NCBI GenBank assembly: GCA_019400425.1
Contig: JAFREE010000004.1
Location: forward strand, 310,001-374,000
DNA from: Hymenochaete sp. R1
Taxonomy: Eukaryota > Basidiomycota > Agaricomycetes > Hymenochaetales > Hymenochaetaceae
DNA length: 64,000 nt
Direction of reading: 5' to 3'
Position numbers and translations under genes: made by a program. The number at the start of each line of letters is the position of its first letter. The stretch's first letter is position 1. The notes beneath the pieces were generated by a model. That model was not told where the DNA came from, searched no databases, and saw nothing but the letters and a program-made list of their open reading frames with translations. Shown here in pieces: positions 46,344 to 57,101 of this stretch.

Positions 46344-48318
46344 TCAAGGAGTCTGTACCGCTACGTGATAATCACTCTTCTCAAACCCCACCTTTTCATC
46401 GACAGTTGTACTGTCCGTTGAGGACGAAGCCGCTCGCTGCATTGCGCCGAGGGAAACAGGAGGCCTGAACAATTTCATGAGGGCCGTATACGTGGTAAAA
46501 GTAACCACGAAGCCCACGGGCCATACTACAGAATACACGTATGAAGCGCCAACGGGTATAGACTTGTAGCCTCCGACAGCCTTGACAAATCCAGGCAGAT
46601 TGGGGACGATACCGAACGTGAAGGCAACAACGGCGCGCCAGTTCCAACCCGCGGTGTACCAGTATGGTGTATTCCCCGCGCCCTTTCGGTACAAACCCGG
46701 AAGGTTGAGGAAGCGATTTGAAACGATCCAGTAGTGCGCGATGAGGATGCCGCATACGGGCCCAAGAAATATACTGTAGCCACCAAGGAAATTCGTGAAT
46801 GTCGTAGCTGAGTTCTGGATTTTCCATGGGACAGTGACAAGCCCAAGGATGGCACAAATGTATTGGCCCCTACGGATGTTGATATATTCGGGAAAGACTA
46901 TCATGAGGTCGTTTGCAACGGCTGTCGAGTTGGCTGAAATGTTCGTGGCAACCACGCTAAGGGCCCAACAAAATGCGCTGAAGAACTGAGCCGCTCGACT
47001 ATCGAAAAGTGCGCTCACTTGGAGGGGGGACCAGGTGCTGACACCGTAGATAACCTGGACGGCTGAAGTGACTACGACGCCCAAAATAGCGCAGAGGGTG
47101 ACAAGGATGGAGAGAGAGAAGATGTTGGTCCAAACGACTGTCCTCGAACTCTTTGCATATCGCGTGAAGTCGGGGATGTTGATGGCGAGAGTTGCTTTGG
47201 GCGCTATGGCAGATGACATGGCAGAAAAGAAGATGACAGCAGCAGGAGTACTGGAAGTGTCTGTTTCTTTATCAAAAATTGGACCGAAGCCGTGCGCTCG
47301 TCCCACTGCCCAGCCTATATTTGTATATCAACATGGAGGAATGCATATAAGCGGGACGGGGTGTCATACCGAAGAGTGTGAAACCAAAGATAGGCATAAT
47401 TATGACTTTGACGAGGAAAAGGTACCTGAGCTTTGACATGTGGATCCATAGTAAAGGTAGTTGAATGATGTAGAAGAGCTACAAAAGAAGATAATAAGCA
47501 AAATACCCACCATTGTGATCGAAATCGAAAGCTTACGAAGAAGCAGAGAAGCTCGGCAGACGTTACGCTTGCAGACTCAGACAAATGGTTTGGAAAGTGC
47601 TTGAAAGATGGCCATATAGCCTGGATCATGATTTGCAAGCACTGTCCGCCCTGATAAGTCTGAGTACCAAACCAGAAGATAGCAGCGATGGCACGACACA
47701 GGATGGCCAGATAAACACCACGGGTGCCAAAGCTAGCTCTCGCAAATATCGGAAACTTAAATTCAAGAAAATGTCAGAGAAACAATAAGGTAATATGTGC
47801 TCGGAATCATACATTTATACCGTAATGACACCCAACCCATCCATTCATAGCATTTGGAATGGAGATTAAAAAATGTCCAAGAAATACAGCACCACTGGAC
47901 ACAGGTCAGAACCTGACTATCTAGAGATAGCCGTTCGACTTACATCGTAGCGCCCGGTGAGAGTCCTTTCGTCACTGCTGATGAAGCAACTTGGTATTGA
48001 GAAACTCCAAAAGCCTCGGCGACCCAGTAGCCTTCATATAAACTGAGAACCGGGGTTTGAATGCTCAAAGACAAACAACGTACCTGTAAGGTGGAACCAA
48101 TGCCAACGTCTCAATTCACTTCCAGGTTCGCCTAGACGAGGAACGGGTGCTAGATCAGGTTCGCACTGAGAGACGGAAGTCAGCTTCACCTCGATCGCCA
48201 AAGACTCGAAAGACAGACGTACTTCAATTGGCTCACTTCGTCCTTCACAATCCGATGCAGCCGCCAAAAAGGTCGAGGTCTGCTTTGGGATTCGAGCACG
48301 TTGGATGAGGGAAGACAT
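46344..48318 (-). CDS. NCS1-family nucleobase/hydantoin/allantoin permease
   Basis: This is a proton- or sodium-coupled importer with 12 helices. Start MSSLIQRARIPKQTSTF is followed by CEPDLAPVPRLGE after one intron, then RRWHWFHLTG spliced to YWVAEAFGVSQYQVASS. That is the conserved helix 1 of NCS1 carriers. Later come MNGWVGCHYGINFPIFARAS, TYQGGQCLQIMIQAIWPSF and NIPDFTRYAKSS. The C-terminal half has a long uninterrupted exon with GGYSIFLGPVCGILIAHYW and NLPGLYRKG. The family covers uracil, allantoin, uric acid and hydantoin carriers (FUR4/DAL4/FurE and bacterial Mhp1). The neighbouring hydantoinase and racemase favour a hydantoin or ureide substrate. It is divergent from the hydantoinase. 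Confidence 0.93.
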
Positions 48319-49349
48319 GAGAACCAGATAAGTGCTCGGGTTCGCTAAGTCTCCAGGTGTATTGACAGACGCTTTATGAAGAACACTGCATCTGACTGGT
48401 CGGCCGGCGGCGTCTAGTTTTGGAGATTGTCGTTCGCCGTGAAGGCAGGTACAAATGAAGAGAAAGAGATAAGACGAGAGATAAAAGATATGGAAGAAAG
48501 TACGAGCGGAGAGGTAGCGGTAGCGTGTGCGTTCAAAAATTGGACACGGACTTTGTCGACGTTCACGGCTGAGAAACGAATCTGCGTCCCCTCCCCGAGC
48601 CTTCCGTCCTCCGTCGCGAGCGTCTTCGTCCACTACGGCTGTTCGTTCACGTTATCGGCCACGGCCACTGACCACATCTGCGGATCTGGCGTCTACACCG
48701 AAGGCACACTGTGTCTCAGTATCAGAAAGGGGCCGCTGATATCGACCAAAAGATAACCGCGTCTGAGAGCCATCTCTCTTGTGGTAACCTTGGCTGATTC
48801 ATCTCTACTTCTTCAACCAGAATATCTGCTGCAAGGGACTCGACTGCTACGGGAAGATTTTAAGTAGCCTCGAGCGGTCCACAGTGACCAGAATGGCAAT
48901 GTAATTGAAATTGATGGTGAGAAGCAGGCATGGGTGCTTCCTCAAATTTCTTCTCAAGCCCCTTAGACTTCGATCGCACCTCAGATCCAAACAAACAAAC
49001 AGACGCATGCCGGTGACGACGGTGACCACCAACACAGATGAGAGGCCGAGATGACGGAAGGAAAGAAGCGTGCTGAGATAGAAATAAGATGTATAGATAG
49101 AAATAATGGCGGCGGTCGATTGCGGCCAAATCTACCTCGCTCGTTCAGTAGCTGCAGCTAATTTCCCCGTCGGCCAGCAGCCGGTCCCATCTCTGGCTGG
49201 ACCTCCCTTCTCCCCTCCCTTCCCCCCAAGGTCTATTCTATATTTTCTAAAAATCTATTTCTGCCAAGGTCAATGTGCCTTTCAAAGACTTATCTTTCAC
49301 TTTCTTTACACCCTCATCTTGCGTCCCTTTTCCCTTGACACTTCTCGCG
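48319..49349. promoter_or_regulatory. Divergent promoter of the permease and hydantoinase genes
   Basis: About 1 kb separates the two starts. It contains TCGGCCGGCGGC at 48400-48411, a close match to the motif in the other two cluster promoters. A CGG-N7-CCG arrangement lies at about 49170-49182. The stretch before 49350 is strongly pyrimidine-rich with TCTATATTTT, a likely core promoter. No coding exon is seen. Confidence 0.5.
48400..48411. promoter_or_regulatory. Cluster promoter motif, copy 2 (TCGGCCGGCGGC)
   Basis: This differs at two positions from TTGGCCGGTGGC in the racemase/aldolase promoter. It is a candidate regulator site by position and similarity only. Confidence 0.35.
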
Positions 49350-51364
49350 ATGTTTACCTTCGACACTGTAGTCAAGAACGGCAAAATAGCCACCGCCTCC
49401 GACGAGTTCTACTGCGACATTGGTATCAAAGATGGTCTTATCAAAGCCCTTGCTCAGGACCTACCCGTGGGGAACACTACCATAGTCATTGATGCAGAGG
49501 GAGCATACATTACAGTGAGTAAAAGAAATTCTCGTCACATTCATCTCTGACAAACATGCTCTATTTTAGCCTGGGGGAATCGACTCGTACGTTCTATATA
49601 GCTTGAACTCATGCCAGATTTATTCTTAATTATTAATATTTGAGCCACGTACACATTGCGCAATCTGGTGAGTAACGAGAGTTAATGTTTACTCCTTCCC
49701 CTTCTTATCCGCATTGAAATGTTCAGGCTCAGGAAAGCATCTCGGAGCTCGCTCTGCAGATGACTGGTCGTCTGGAACACGCTCTGCTGTTGCAGGGGGC
49801 ACGACCACTGTTGTCGCCTTTGCAGTTCAATCTCGCGGGACCTCTATGAACGCTGCCGTGGATGAGTACCACGAGCTCGCGAACGATGCCGCGCACTGCG
49901 ATTATGGGTTTCATGTCATCGTAACGGATCCCACCGAAGAGCAGATGAAAGTTGAGCTTCCAAGACTCGTTAAGAGAGGAATCTCAAGCGTCAAGGTATT
50001 TAAACAGTAGCTCCTTGAGGCATGGCATTCAAACTCATTGTTTACTGTTGCACTTTAGATTTATATGACTTATCCTGCTCTAAAACTTACTGATGCTCAG
50101 ATTCTGGATACTCTATGTTCCGCCCGGAAGCAAGGAGTAACAACGATGGTCCACTGTGAGGTACGGAACGTGATTTCCGGCTCCTTTTTGATTTTTTGAA
50201 ATCTGACCTTGTTCCTAAGAACTCGGACATGATTGAGTTCATGTCTAACTCGCTGGTTGAACGGGGTATGACCGAGCCGTGGCATCATTTTACATCGCGC
50301 CCAAACATCGTGGAGACGGAAGCAACCTATCGCGCGATTGCTCTCGCCGAGCTCATGGACTCACCAATGCTTATCGTGCACGTCTCCGATCCCGCATCGA
50401 TGAAGACCATCCGCAAGGCTCAGACAAGACTTCTTCCAATTTATGCTGAGACTTGCCCGCAATACTTATTCCTGAGCGGTGATGCTACACACAAACCTGG
50501 TTTTGAAGGAGCAAAGGCATGAAATTTTTCTTTGTGTTTAGAGTTAACAATTGATTTTTCCTTTTGATGCAGTGCGTCTGTGCCCCTCCTCTTCGAGATG
50601 ACCCGAAAGACAAGGAACGCATTTGGGACGGACTCCGGAATGGAACATTCACTGTATATTCAAGTGACCACGCTCCAACGAACTTCTACGATGAGCGCGG
50701 CAAGCAGGTAATGCTTTTGCTTCTATTCCTGACTTTTTGTTTTGATAAGTCTGTTCCCGCAGCTCGGAATGATCCATAACCCAAAAAACAACCCTCATGG
50801 TAACTTCCGCACTACGCCCAACGGCCTTCCAGGCGTCGAGACCAGATCTCCATTGCTCTGGAGCGAGGGCGTCCTTAAGGGCAAGATCTCACCACAACGC
50901 TTCGTGGAACTGACAACCACCAACGCCGCCAAGCTTTGTGAGAAATCAAATTCCCCCCTCATCAGCTTTCCTTTATGGCTTACCATACACGCAACATTTT
51001 TTTTGATCATGAAGATGGCATGTACCCCCAGAAAGGCACCATCCAACCGGGCTCGGATGCCGACCTCGTCATCTGGCACAACGCAACGACCCGCAAGTCT
51101 TACACCATCTCCAACAACAAGCTTCATCACCAAGCCGATTACACCCCTTTTGAAGGTATGGAGGTTTTAGACTGGCCGCGTTTTACTCTCTTGAGGGGAA
51201 AGATCGTGTACGATGGCGATAAGAACTTGGTCATGAACGGTCCTGGTGAGGGGAAGTTCTTAGCTCGCGGGAAGAGCTCGCTCCCCGGTCCGAGGAACCA
51301 ATGGTTGAGTGCCTGGAGGCCTGACGAAGACTGGGAGGCTGAACAGGCAGCGAAGGATCTTTAA
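49350..51364 (+). CDS. Hydantoinase/dihydropyrimidinase (cyclic amidohydrolase)
   Basis: The enzyme opens the ring of 5-substituted hydantoins or dihydropyrimidines to N-carbamoyl amino acids. It starts MFTFDTVVKNGKIATASDEF. The first metal-binding motif, GGIDSHVHIAQS, is assembled across a 23-base exon (49645-49667) that carries the HxH histidines. AVAGGTTTVVAFAVQ follows. The carbamylated Lys is the last codon of an exon (49993-49995), in SSVK spliced to IYMTYPA. Further ligands are VHCEN, MLIVHVSDP and the Asp of YSSDHAP. The C-terminal region has GTIQPGSDADLVIWHN. All binuclear-zinc ligands are intact. It is full length for the family. The neighbours favour hydantoinase use over the classical pyrimidine-degradation role, because no dihydropyrimidine dehydrogenase is near. 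Confidence 0.95.
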
Positions 51365-51721
51365 GCTTGTGACTTAGCTTGTTTGTTTTTCTCTCCAATG
51401 AGCTTGCTTTCTTTGTTATCTCGGGCTTTAAAGATGCTCTGGAAGTTTTTGACCTGTCACTTTGAATGCGCCTCTGACGTTACTTTTCTTTGCTTGATTA
51501 TTTTTGCCACGGACGGCCTCTTCTAATGTAACTAGTTCCTTACTGTACAAAGTGTAAACATATTTAACAACAGCGGAATAATAAGGGACAAAAGCAGACA
51601 TCCTCTTATCCTCTCCTCCTTCCATTCTGAACGCCGCCTCCTTGATGACAGGTGCTTCTTCGTATCCAAGACTCTCAGACTTCGGCGCCAACAACACAGA
51701 ATAATCCAAAGAACCAATCAT
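51365..51721. other. Intergenic stretch between the convergent hydantoinase and regulator genes
   Basis: About 360 bases hold the two 3' ends. A minus-strand open stretch at 51428-51721 ends just at the regulator's stop and has no domain signature; it is more likely untranslated sequence. Confidence 0.4.
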
Positions 51722-54700
51722 TCACCATCCAGCTGGTCTCCCGAAGTTGTAATTGGTCAAAGTCTCGTCAATGTTTCCGTTTCCATCGATGCCGATGTTC
51801 GACATCCACGGCGTCCAGAACGTGACGCCATCCATCCCTAGCATATCCAAGTCTGGAGCGACTGCCTGCGTTTGCGTCGAGTTTACGTAGTCAGTCGACG
51901 ACGACGTCGGCGTGCCGTGTCCCTGCACGTGGGGGTGTTGGCCGGTGGCAGGGTCACTACCTACAGTAGCCATAGGAATTCCATCGGGATACTGGCCGTG
52001 GAGGAGGACCGGGATCTGGGCTGGTGTCGGCGAACGAGTGCTGCTAGTACCTCCGCTGCTACTTGCGATCGCAGAAGCCATTTGTACAGAGTTAGCCGTA
52101 GGGTTATACATCGACGGGGAGTGTTGCGAGGTGGCGTTCGTAGCCGGTAGAGGATGGTGGTGCATGACTTGCGCCGACGGCGAGTACTGATAACCAGAAG
52201 CATTCATAGTTAATTCTGGACTGATAGGTGTTCGAACATGTTGTGGCTGCGGATGAACTTGCCCCTGCATTTGCTGATGATGCTGCATTTCGTCCCATTG
52301 CATTGACTGAGATGGATGGGGGAACAGATTCCCTTCTAGCGCTAGAATCATATCATTATTCTCCGTGCTTTCCTCCCATGTCTTGAGACGACTAATAACT
52401 GAGGATGCCCGAGCCAAGGCCGGATCGGCCACATCCCATCTTGCCTGCTCTCGTGCTTTACGCAAAAAGGAAGTCATACGAGATAAGAGATGGAGTGTAA
52501 GTGCATGAGCGTAGGGTGTATCGAGGAGGGCCGCAGATGCCCGTGAAGATCTACTGGAGGTGACTCCATCATTCGACTGACCCATTGCGACGTCTACCTC
52601 ACCCGCCGATCCGAGAGAAGCGAGACAAATGCGTATGAGAGACGACAATAAAGAAGAAATGATATGTGACGAGTCTAGACAAGTCATCATCAGCATGTCA
52701 AACGCATACGCGAAGCCTTTGAACCCACAACATAACCAGAAACCATCAAGACTAGCTTCAGACAAATTTGTTATATAGTTCACGGCGTCCGTGAACAAAT
52801 TGAGCGTGTCTACGTCTGGACGAAATGGGCCACCAATTCCTGCTTCAGTCTCAATGTAAATTCGGCGAAGCATACAGCGGAAGCAGACGATATGAAGAAG
52901 CAAAGAGTCTGAACAACTGTATGTCAGCCAGAGAATAAAAAATTGGACTCTAATTAGCACTCACGAACGCCTGGCTTCCTTTCAGCATTGCTTGTGATCT
53001 CACTTTTCCATTGCATAGCCAGATCACGTGTTTCCTTTTCCAGGACAACAATCTCATCCATCTTTGCCTTCTTGGTCTTCTCCTGACTCTTGAGCGTACA
53101 GATCTCGTTCTGCAAGCGCGCAACAACCTCAGAAAGCCTACAAAGTGCAGCATACGCTTCGCAAGATACTGCCAAGTCGGCATTATCTATCGCATTCGCA
53201 AGGATAGTAGGTGATGGCGAGGGTACGTCTGAGTTGTGTACTTGCATATGCGATGGTCTTGAATTTAGAAAAGACATCCTTGAGCCGATTTCGTAAGCTC
53301 CCGAGTATGCACTACGCGATCTAGACTTACCACGCGTCATGGATCCTTAAACCCCACCATAATTGTATCCGTAGGTTTTTTTCCCATATTGGAATAGACC
53401 ATTTTGTAGGGTTTAAATGCAGCCCGAGCAACTGAGCGTGTGCAATAGCCTAGTATTTATTCGAATGAATACCCATCATTTCACAATATGATGGGAAGGG
53501 CACACCTTTGCTAATGTGAGATAGTTTCCTCTGGGATCAATGGCTGGCCGAGCGCCAATATCAAGGACTGCAGCCGCTACTGTTGAGAGTCTCGGACTAT
53601 CAAGGCCAGGTTCCGAAACGTTGGGTGCATGTACGAAGCTCCATGCCGCAGCTGCCATATCACGGAGGTCGTTCCGGTGATTGAAGGATGTGGCATAGAT
53701 GGCCGAAAGTAAATAGGGTGGAAACTCTCGCATGTTTTTCAAAAGAGGTAAGATTGGGAACGCAGGGTGCGCTTGCGCGAAGTAAATTTCAAGTAGTTCC
53801 TATGAGAGCTGTCAAAGGTGGATAAACAGCTGAATTACTAAGAGACTTGCCTCCTCTTTCGGATGGGAAGGCAGAGCCTGGAGTAGGGTTTTCACCCTGT
53901 AGAGCACCTGCACGCCCGGATCGTGAGCAGAGCGAACTGCAGCAAATGCCGTCACACTTCATCAAAGGCACAATAAATATATTACTCACCATCCGGTCGC
54001 GGCGCAAAGACGACATAGACCTAACATGCCGAAATAAGTTTATGATGCGTAATCCGGCTGGGGAAACTCACAGGCCTCTGGCTATTGGTCGATATCTGTT
54101 TAGCGTGTGCTACACCTGGACTGTTGGCGCCCGTGGAGATGGGGAGAAGGTCGTCTGTTAGCACGGCGGTGAGAACATGTGGTTCGTAGGATTCCGGTGC
54201 TGCAGAATCGAGAGAAGTGACAGAGTGCGGAGCAGGCTGATTTTGTTGTGCGTACATGACACACAGAAAGTCAGTGATCGAGTTCCGCACAAAGCTACAG
54301 AGGGACGTACGTGTATCATTCCTCCTGCAGCGTCCGGTGAGCCTGAGGAACGAAGACCGGTAGTATCGTGGTCGACATTAGTTGCCTTGCCGTGGCCAGG
54401 TATGACGGAATCTATGGCGGCAGTAGCGAGAGTTTGAAGGCCACTTGACTCCGGTGTTCTCCTAAGGAGCAGTGTCTTCTGCTTCCGCACTGGCGGACCC
54501 TCTTCAAAGGTACAGTTCTTGTGAGTTTGACTATTTGGAGAACAAGTGTGTATCAGAATAGGCAAGAACGGCGCGGGAGATGTCAGACAGCGGCGCACAT
54601 GCATTCGAAGCAAGGTGGACCTTCTACGCTGATTGTACATCTCGTTTTCGTCCTACGCTACTCAACCGATAAAATAAGTTTGTTGACACATTTAGTCACC

Positions 54701-54933
54701 CGGATGCTCATCGATGCTTAAAAAGACGACTCACACACGAGTCTGTATGAGTTTAAGGAACAAAAAGAAGGGACGGTGCGTAAGCCTCGAGGCGCGATGG
54801 AACTGGAGGACTCTGGAGCTAGAAAAATGTACTTGCCGCAGGGGCGATTCTTGCGGCTTCTGAACGGACGACCTCCAGGTTCAAAGAAATAGTGAGTTGT
54901 GTTTCTAGCGGGCGATGATTTTGACTCGTGCAT
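51722..54933 (-). CDS. Zn2Cys6 fungal transcription factor, candidate cluster regulator
   Basis: This DNA-binding regulator starts MHESKSSPARNTTHYFFEP. The zinc cluster is spread over four exons: 54837-54933, an 8-base exon 54735-54742, 54599-54657, and one starting at 54530. Together they give RPC-DSC-RRTKTRC-TISVEGPPC-FEC-IQTHKNC, i.e. C-x2-C-x6-C-x8-C-x2-C-x6-C. The first intron uses a GC donor (GCAAGT). After a disordered Ser-rich linker comes the fungal-specific TF domain with RPVYVVFAPRPDG, FAQAHPAFPILPLL, GLHLNPTKWSIPIWEKNLR, LWWGLRIHDAW and NSRPSHMQVHNSDVPSP. A coiled coil lies near TLKSQEKTKKAKM. The C-terminus is a Gln/His/Ser-rich, acidic activation-type tail. It lies in the middle of the catabolic cluster. 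Confidence 0.9.
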
Positions 54934-55259
54934 GGTGAGGATGATGATGCTAGGGGTCGAACATCTGAGTCTGAGCTGAACGGAAGAGCGTAAGTGCGAA
55001 GACTGGACTAGTCTAGCCAGTCCAGTCGACTCGACTTTGTGCCTGGCTGTAAATACTCGCACACAGGCGAACGCGTCAACAGCAGCGAACGGCTTCTCAT
55101 TCCGCTACACCGCCACTGCAACATCACAGCACAGTGAGCACACGCACAATCCATAAATTCCATAAATAATAGATATTATACGCCTATTCCAACCAATGAT
55201 AGCCAAAACTTATTTCAACTTAAGCGACCATATCCCGCCCCAATCTCCGAATCCATTCA
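54934..55259. promoter_or_regulatory. Upstream region of the regulator gene with an inverted repeat
   Basis: About 330 bases lie between this gene's start and the stop of the carbamoylase gene. It contains GACTGGACT (55001-55009) and its inverse AGTCCAGTC (55019-55027) about 70-95 bases upstream of the start codon. The repeat could be a regulatory site or a 5'-leader hairpin. No copy of the GGCCGGTGGC motif was seen here. Confidence 0.4.
55001..55027. repeat. Perfect 9-base inverted repeat upstream of the regulator
   Basis: GACTGGACT and AGTCCAGTC are separated by 9 bases. A second nested pairing, GACTGG/CCAGTC, is possible. It lies in the expected promoter or leader of the Zn2Cys6 gene. Confidence 0.55.
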
Positions 55260-56603
55260 CTACCCGACGGGCTCCGGTGGCTCAATGACCCCTTTCTGTT
55301 CAACGATCGCAGAATAATGCTCTGGTCGACGATGCTTCTCAAAGCAGAATGTTCGTTCCTTCCCCTGTCTGTTTTTTTTTTCAAGTTAATCCCTGTCCAG
55401 GTATACGCTAGCTGGACACTTACAAACAATCATCAAGGTCAATCTCAGAAACTACCAGCTCATCTCCTAATGTATTGCTTTCTGCGACAATGAACCCCTC
55501 AGGATTCACAATCATCGTGCCTGAAATGAGCTCGAAATGTCCGTCGTCCCATCCTGCGCGCGCGGATGTTATGCAAAATGTCGCATTCGTGTATGCGTGC
55601 GCTTGTACTACCACTAAACACCAGTCAGAAGTAAAGAAGATATTCGTTTCTCGACGTACGCTTATGGTGGAATAATGCATTCTCTCTCGCTTTCTCACGT
55701 GAAACATTTTGATCACCACCCCAGAGCTTGGGAGCGTATGCTGTCGTGTTCTAAGAGCTCTCTCAGAATGGGGCTGTAGAAAGAGCTCAAAGAACTCACG
55801 TAGCCTATGCACATGATCTCAACACCTTGTAGGCCATACACTCGCCATCCCTCTGCCCAGCGGCGATCGTTGCAGATAAGTTGCCCAATGATAGGCGACC
55901 CCGGACGTCGTGAGCTTACCATGCGCGGAGATAATGAAGGGGCACGGAATGCCACGAAACCGAGGTTTCCTGGTGTGAAATACCTGCTTGGTATGTACAT
56001 CGACCAATTCCAGAAAATAAAGATACTATCTACTCACCGTTTTTCAAGCTGATTGGTCGTCAAAGGATCTTCATCAAAAGGCTACTGCGGCATTTCATAA
56101 TACAGTCAACTTGATAAGAGGCTTGGAAGTTCTTACTTCTACAGTGCCTGGCAAATGAATCTTACGATATTTTCCTAGGACTTCCCCGGACTTCCCGCTC
56201 ACGTACACAGCAGTATTGTAAGGAACACCCTGAGGCGTCTTCTCGGCGTAACCAATGCTTACGTCTATGCCGAGTTTCCTAGCGTGTGCGAAGAAAGGTG
56301 CGACGTTGGGTGAGTTTACGATGCCCTCCTCTGTTTCGACTTCATAAAAGGACTCTAGCTCAGTCGGATCGCGGAAAATGTATCGAGGGAAGAAAGTCGT
56401 AAAAGTCGTCTCCGGGAAAACGACGAGTTGAACTCCTTGAGAAGATGCTTCATCCAGGAGAGCGATGAGGCGATCAACCACAGTTGAACGAGGAGTTGTT
56501 CGGTCTATAGCGCCAACCTGGTATGGTTGAGCAGGCACCTCATACCGATGACCGGGATAAATGCACTTACCTGCGCAGCTGCAACTTTGAGAAGACGAGG
56601 CAT
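55260..56603 (-). CDS. N-carbamoyl-D-amino-acid hydrolase (nitrilase superfamily)
   Basis: The enzyme hydrolyses N-carbamoyl-D-amino acids to D-amino acid, CO2 and ammonia. It starts MPRLLKVAAAQ, spliced to VGAIDRTTPRSTVV. The catalytic triad is visible: Glu in VVFPETTFTTFFPR (codon 56410-56412), Lys in GKYRKIHLPG (codon 56161-56163) and Cys in ICNDRRWAEGWRV (codon 55872-55874). CNDRRW is the hallmark of D-carbamoylases and separates them from beta-ureidopropionases. QLEKRYFTPGNLGF, FHHKLVVQAHAYTNATFCI and KHRRPEHYSAIVE also match the order of the bacterial enzyme. It ends GVIEPPEPVG. Six to eight introns split the gene. The product would feed the D-amino-acid oxidase on the other side of a shared promoter. 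Confidence 0.92.
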
Positions 56604-57101
56604 GATCACAGTTCTGACAAGTCACAATCGAGTACATCAAGTCCAGGTTTTAAAGCGCCGCTCTTGAACCAGAGAATAGATAGGAGATAAACGAAAGGCG
56701 GAGGCAGAGAGGCAGACCGGAAAGTTGTTGTTCATTTGGCTCTTGGCCGGTGGGCCGGTGGCCGAGAGGACAAGCGAATGAAAAGACCAAGGTTTCTGAT
56801 GCTGGGTCCCTTACGGTGTGTACAGTGCACCCGCTTCTAAATTCTCGGGCATTCTATGCAAATTTTGAACAAGAAGAAGGGGCGATGGTGGTAACTTCCA
56901 GAAATGCTCGGAAGAAGCAGAAGCAAAAGCAATGCAATGCCCGTGGAGACGATGGTTACCTTATTTGGATGATATGGACACTCAAAACGTCTCGCCGCGG
57001 CAATTTGAGCCTTTGGGATGTACACTCATGTAGCTCTTCAATAACGACGTCTGTCTGGTATAAATGCGCCGCTCGATGTTAGTATCAATAATTCCTCTAT
57101 A
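56604..57101. promoter_or_regulatory. Divergent promoter of the carbamoylase and D-amino-acid oxidase genes
   Basis: About 500 bases lie between the two starts. TTGGCCGGTGG (56743-56753) and GGCCGGTGGCC (56753-56763) overlap as a tandem pair. It is the densest cluster of the motif in the window. The rest holds no recognisable feature. Confidence 0.5.
56743..56763. promoter_or_regulatory. Cluster promoter motif, tandem copies 3 and 4
   Basis: Two overlapping copies of GGCCGGTGG occur here. They share 11 bases with the copy in the racemase/aldolase promoter. They are candidate sites for the cluster's Zn2Cys6 protein; binding is inferred only. Confidence 0.4.

Noticed and set aside
49350..51364. 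Calling this gene a classical pyrimidine-catabolism dihydropyrimidinase
   Set aside because: The motifs do not separate the two uses. The neighbouring D-carbamoylase, racemase and D-amino-acid oxidase favour hydantoinase, so I named both.
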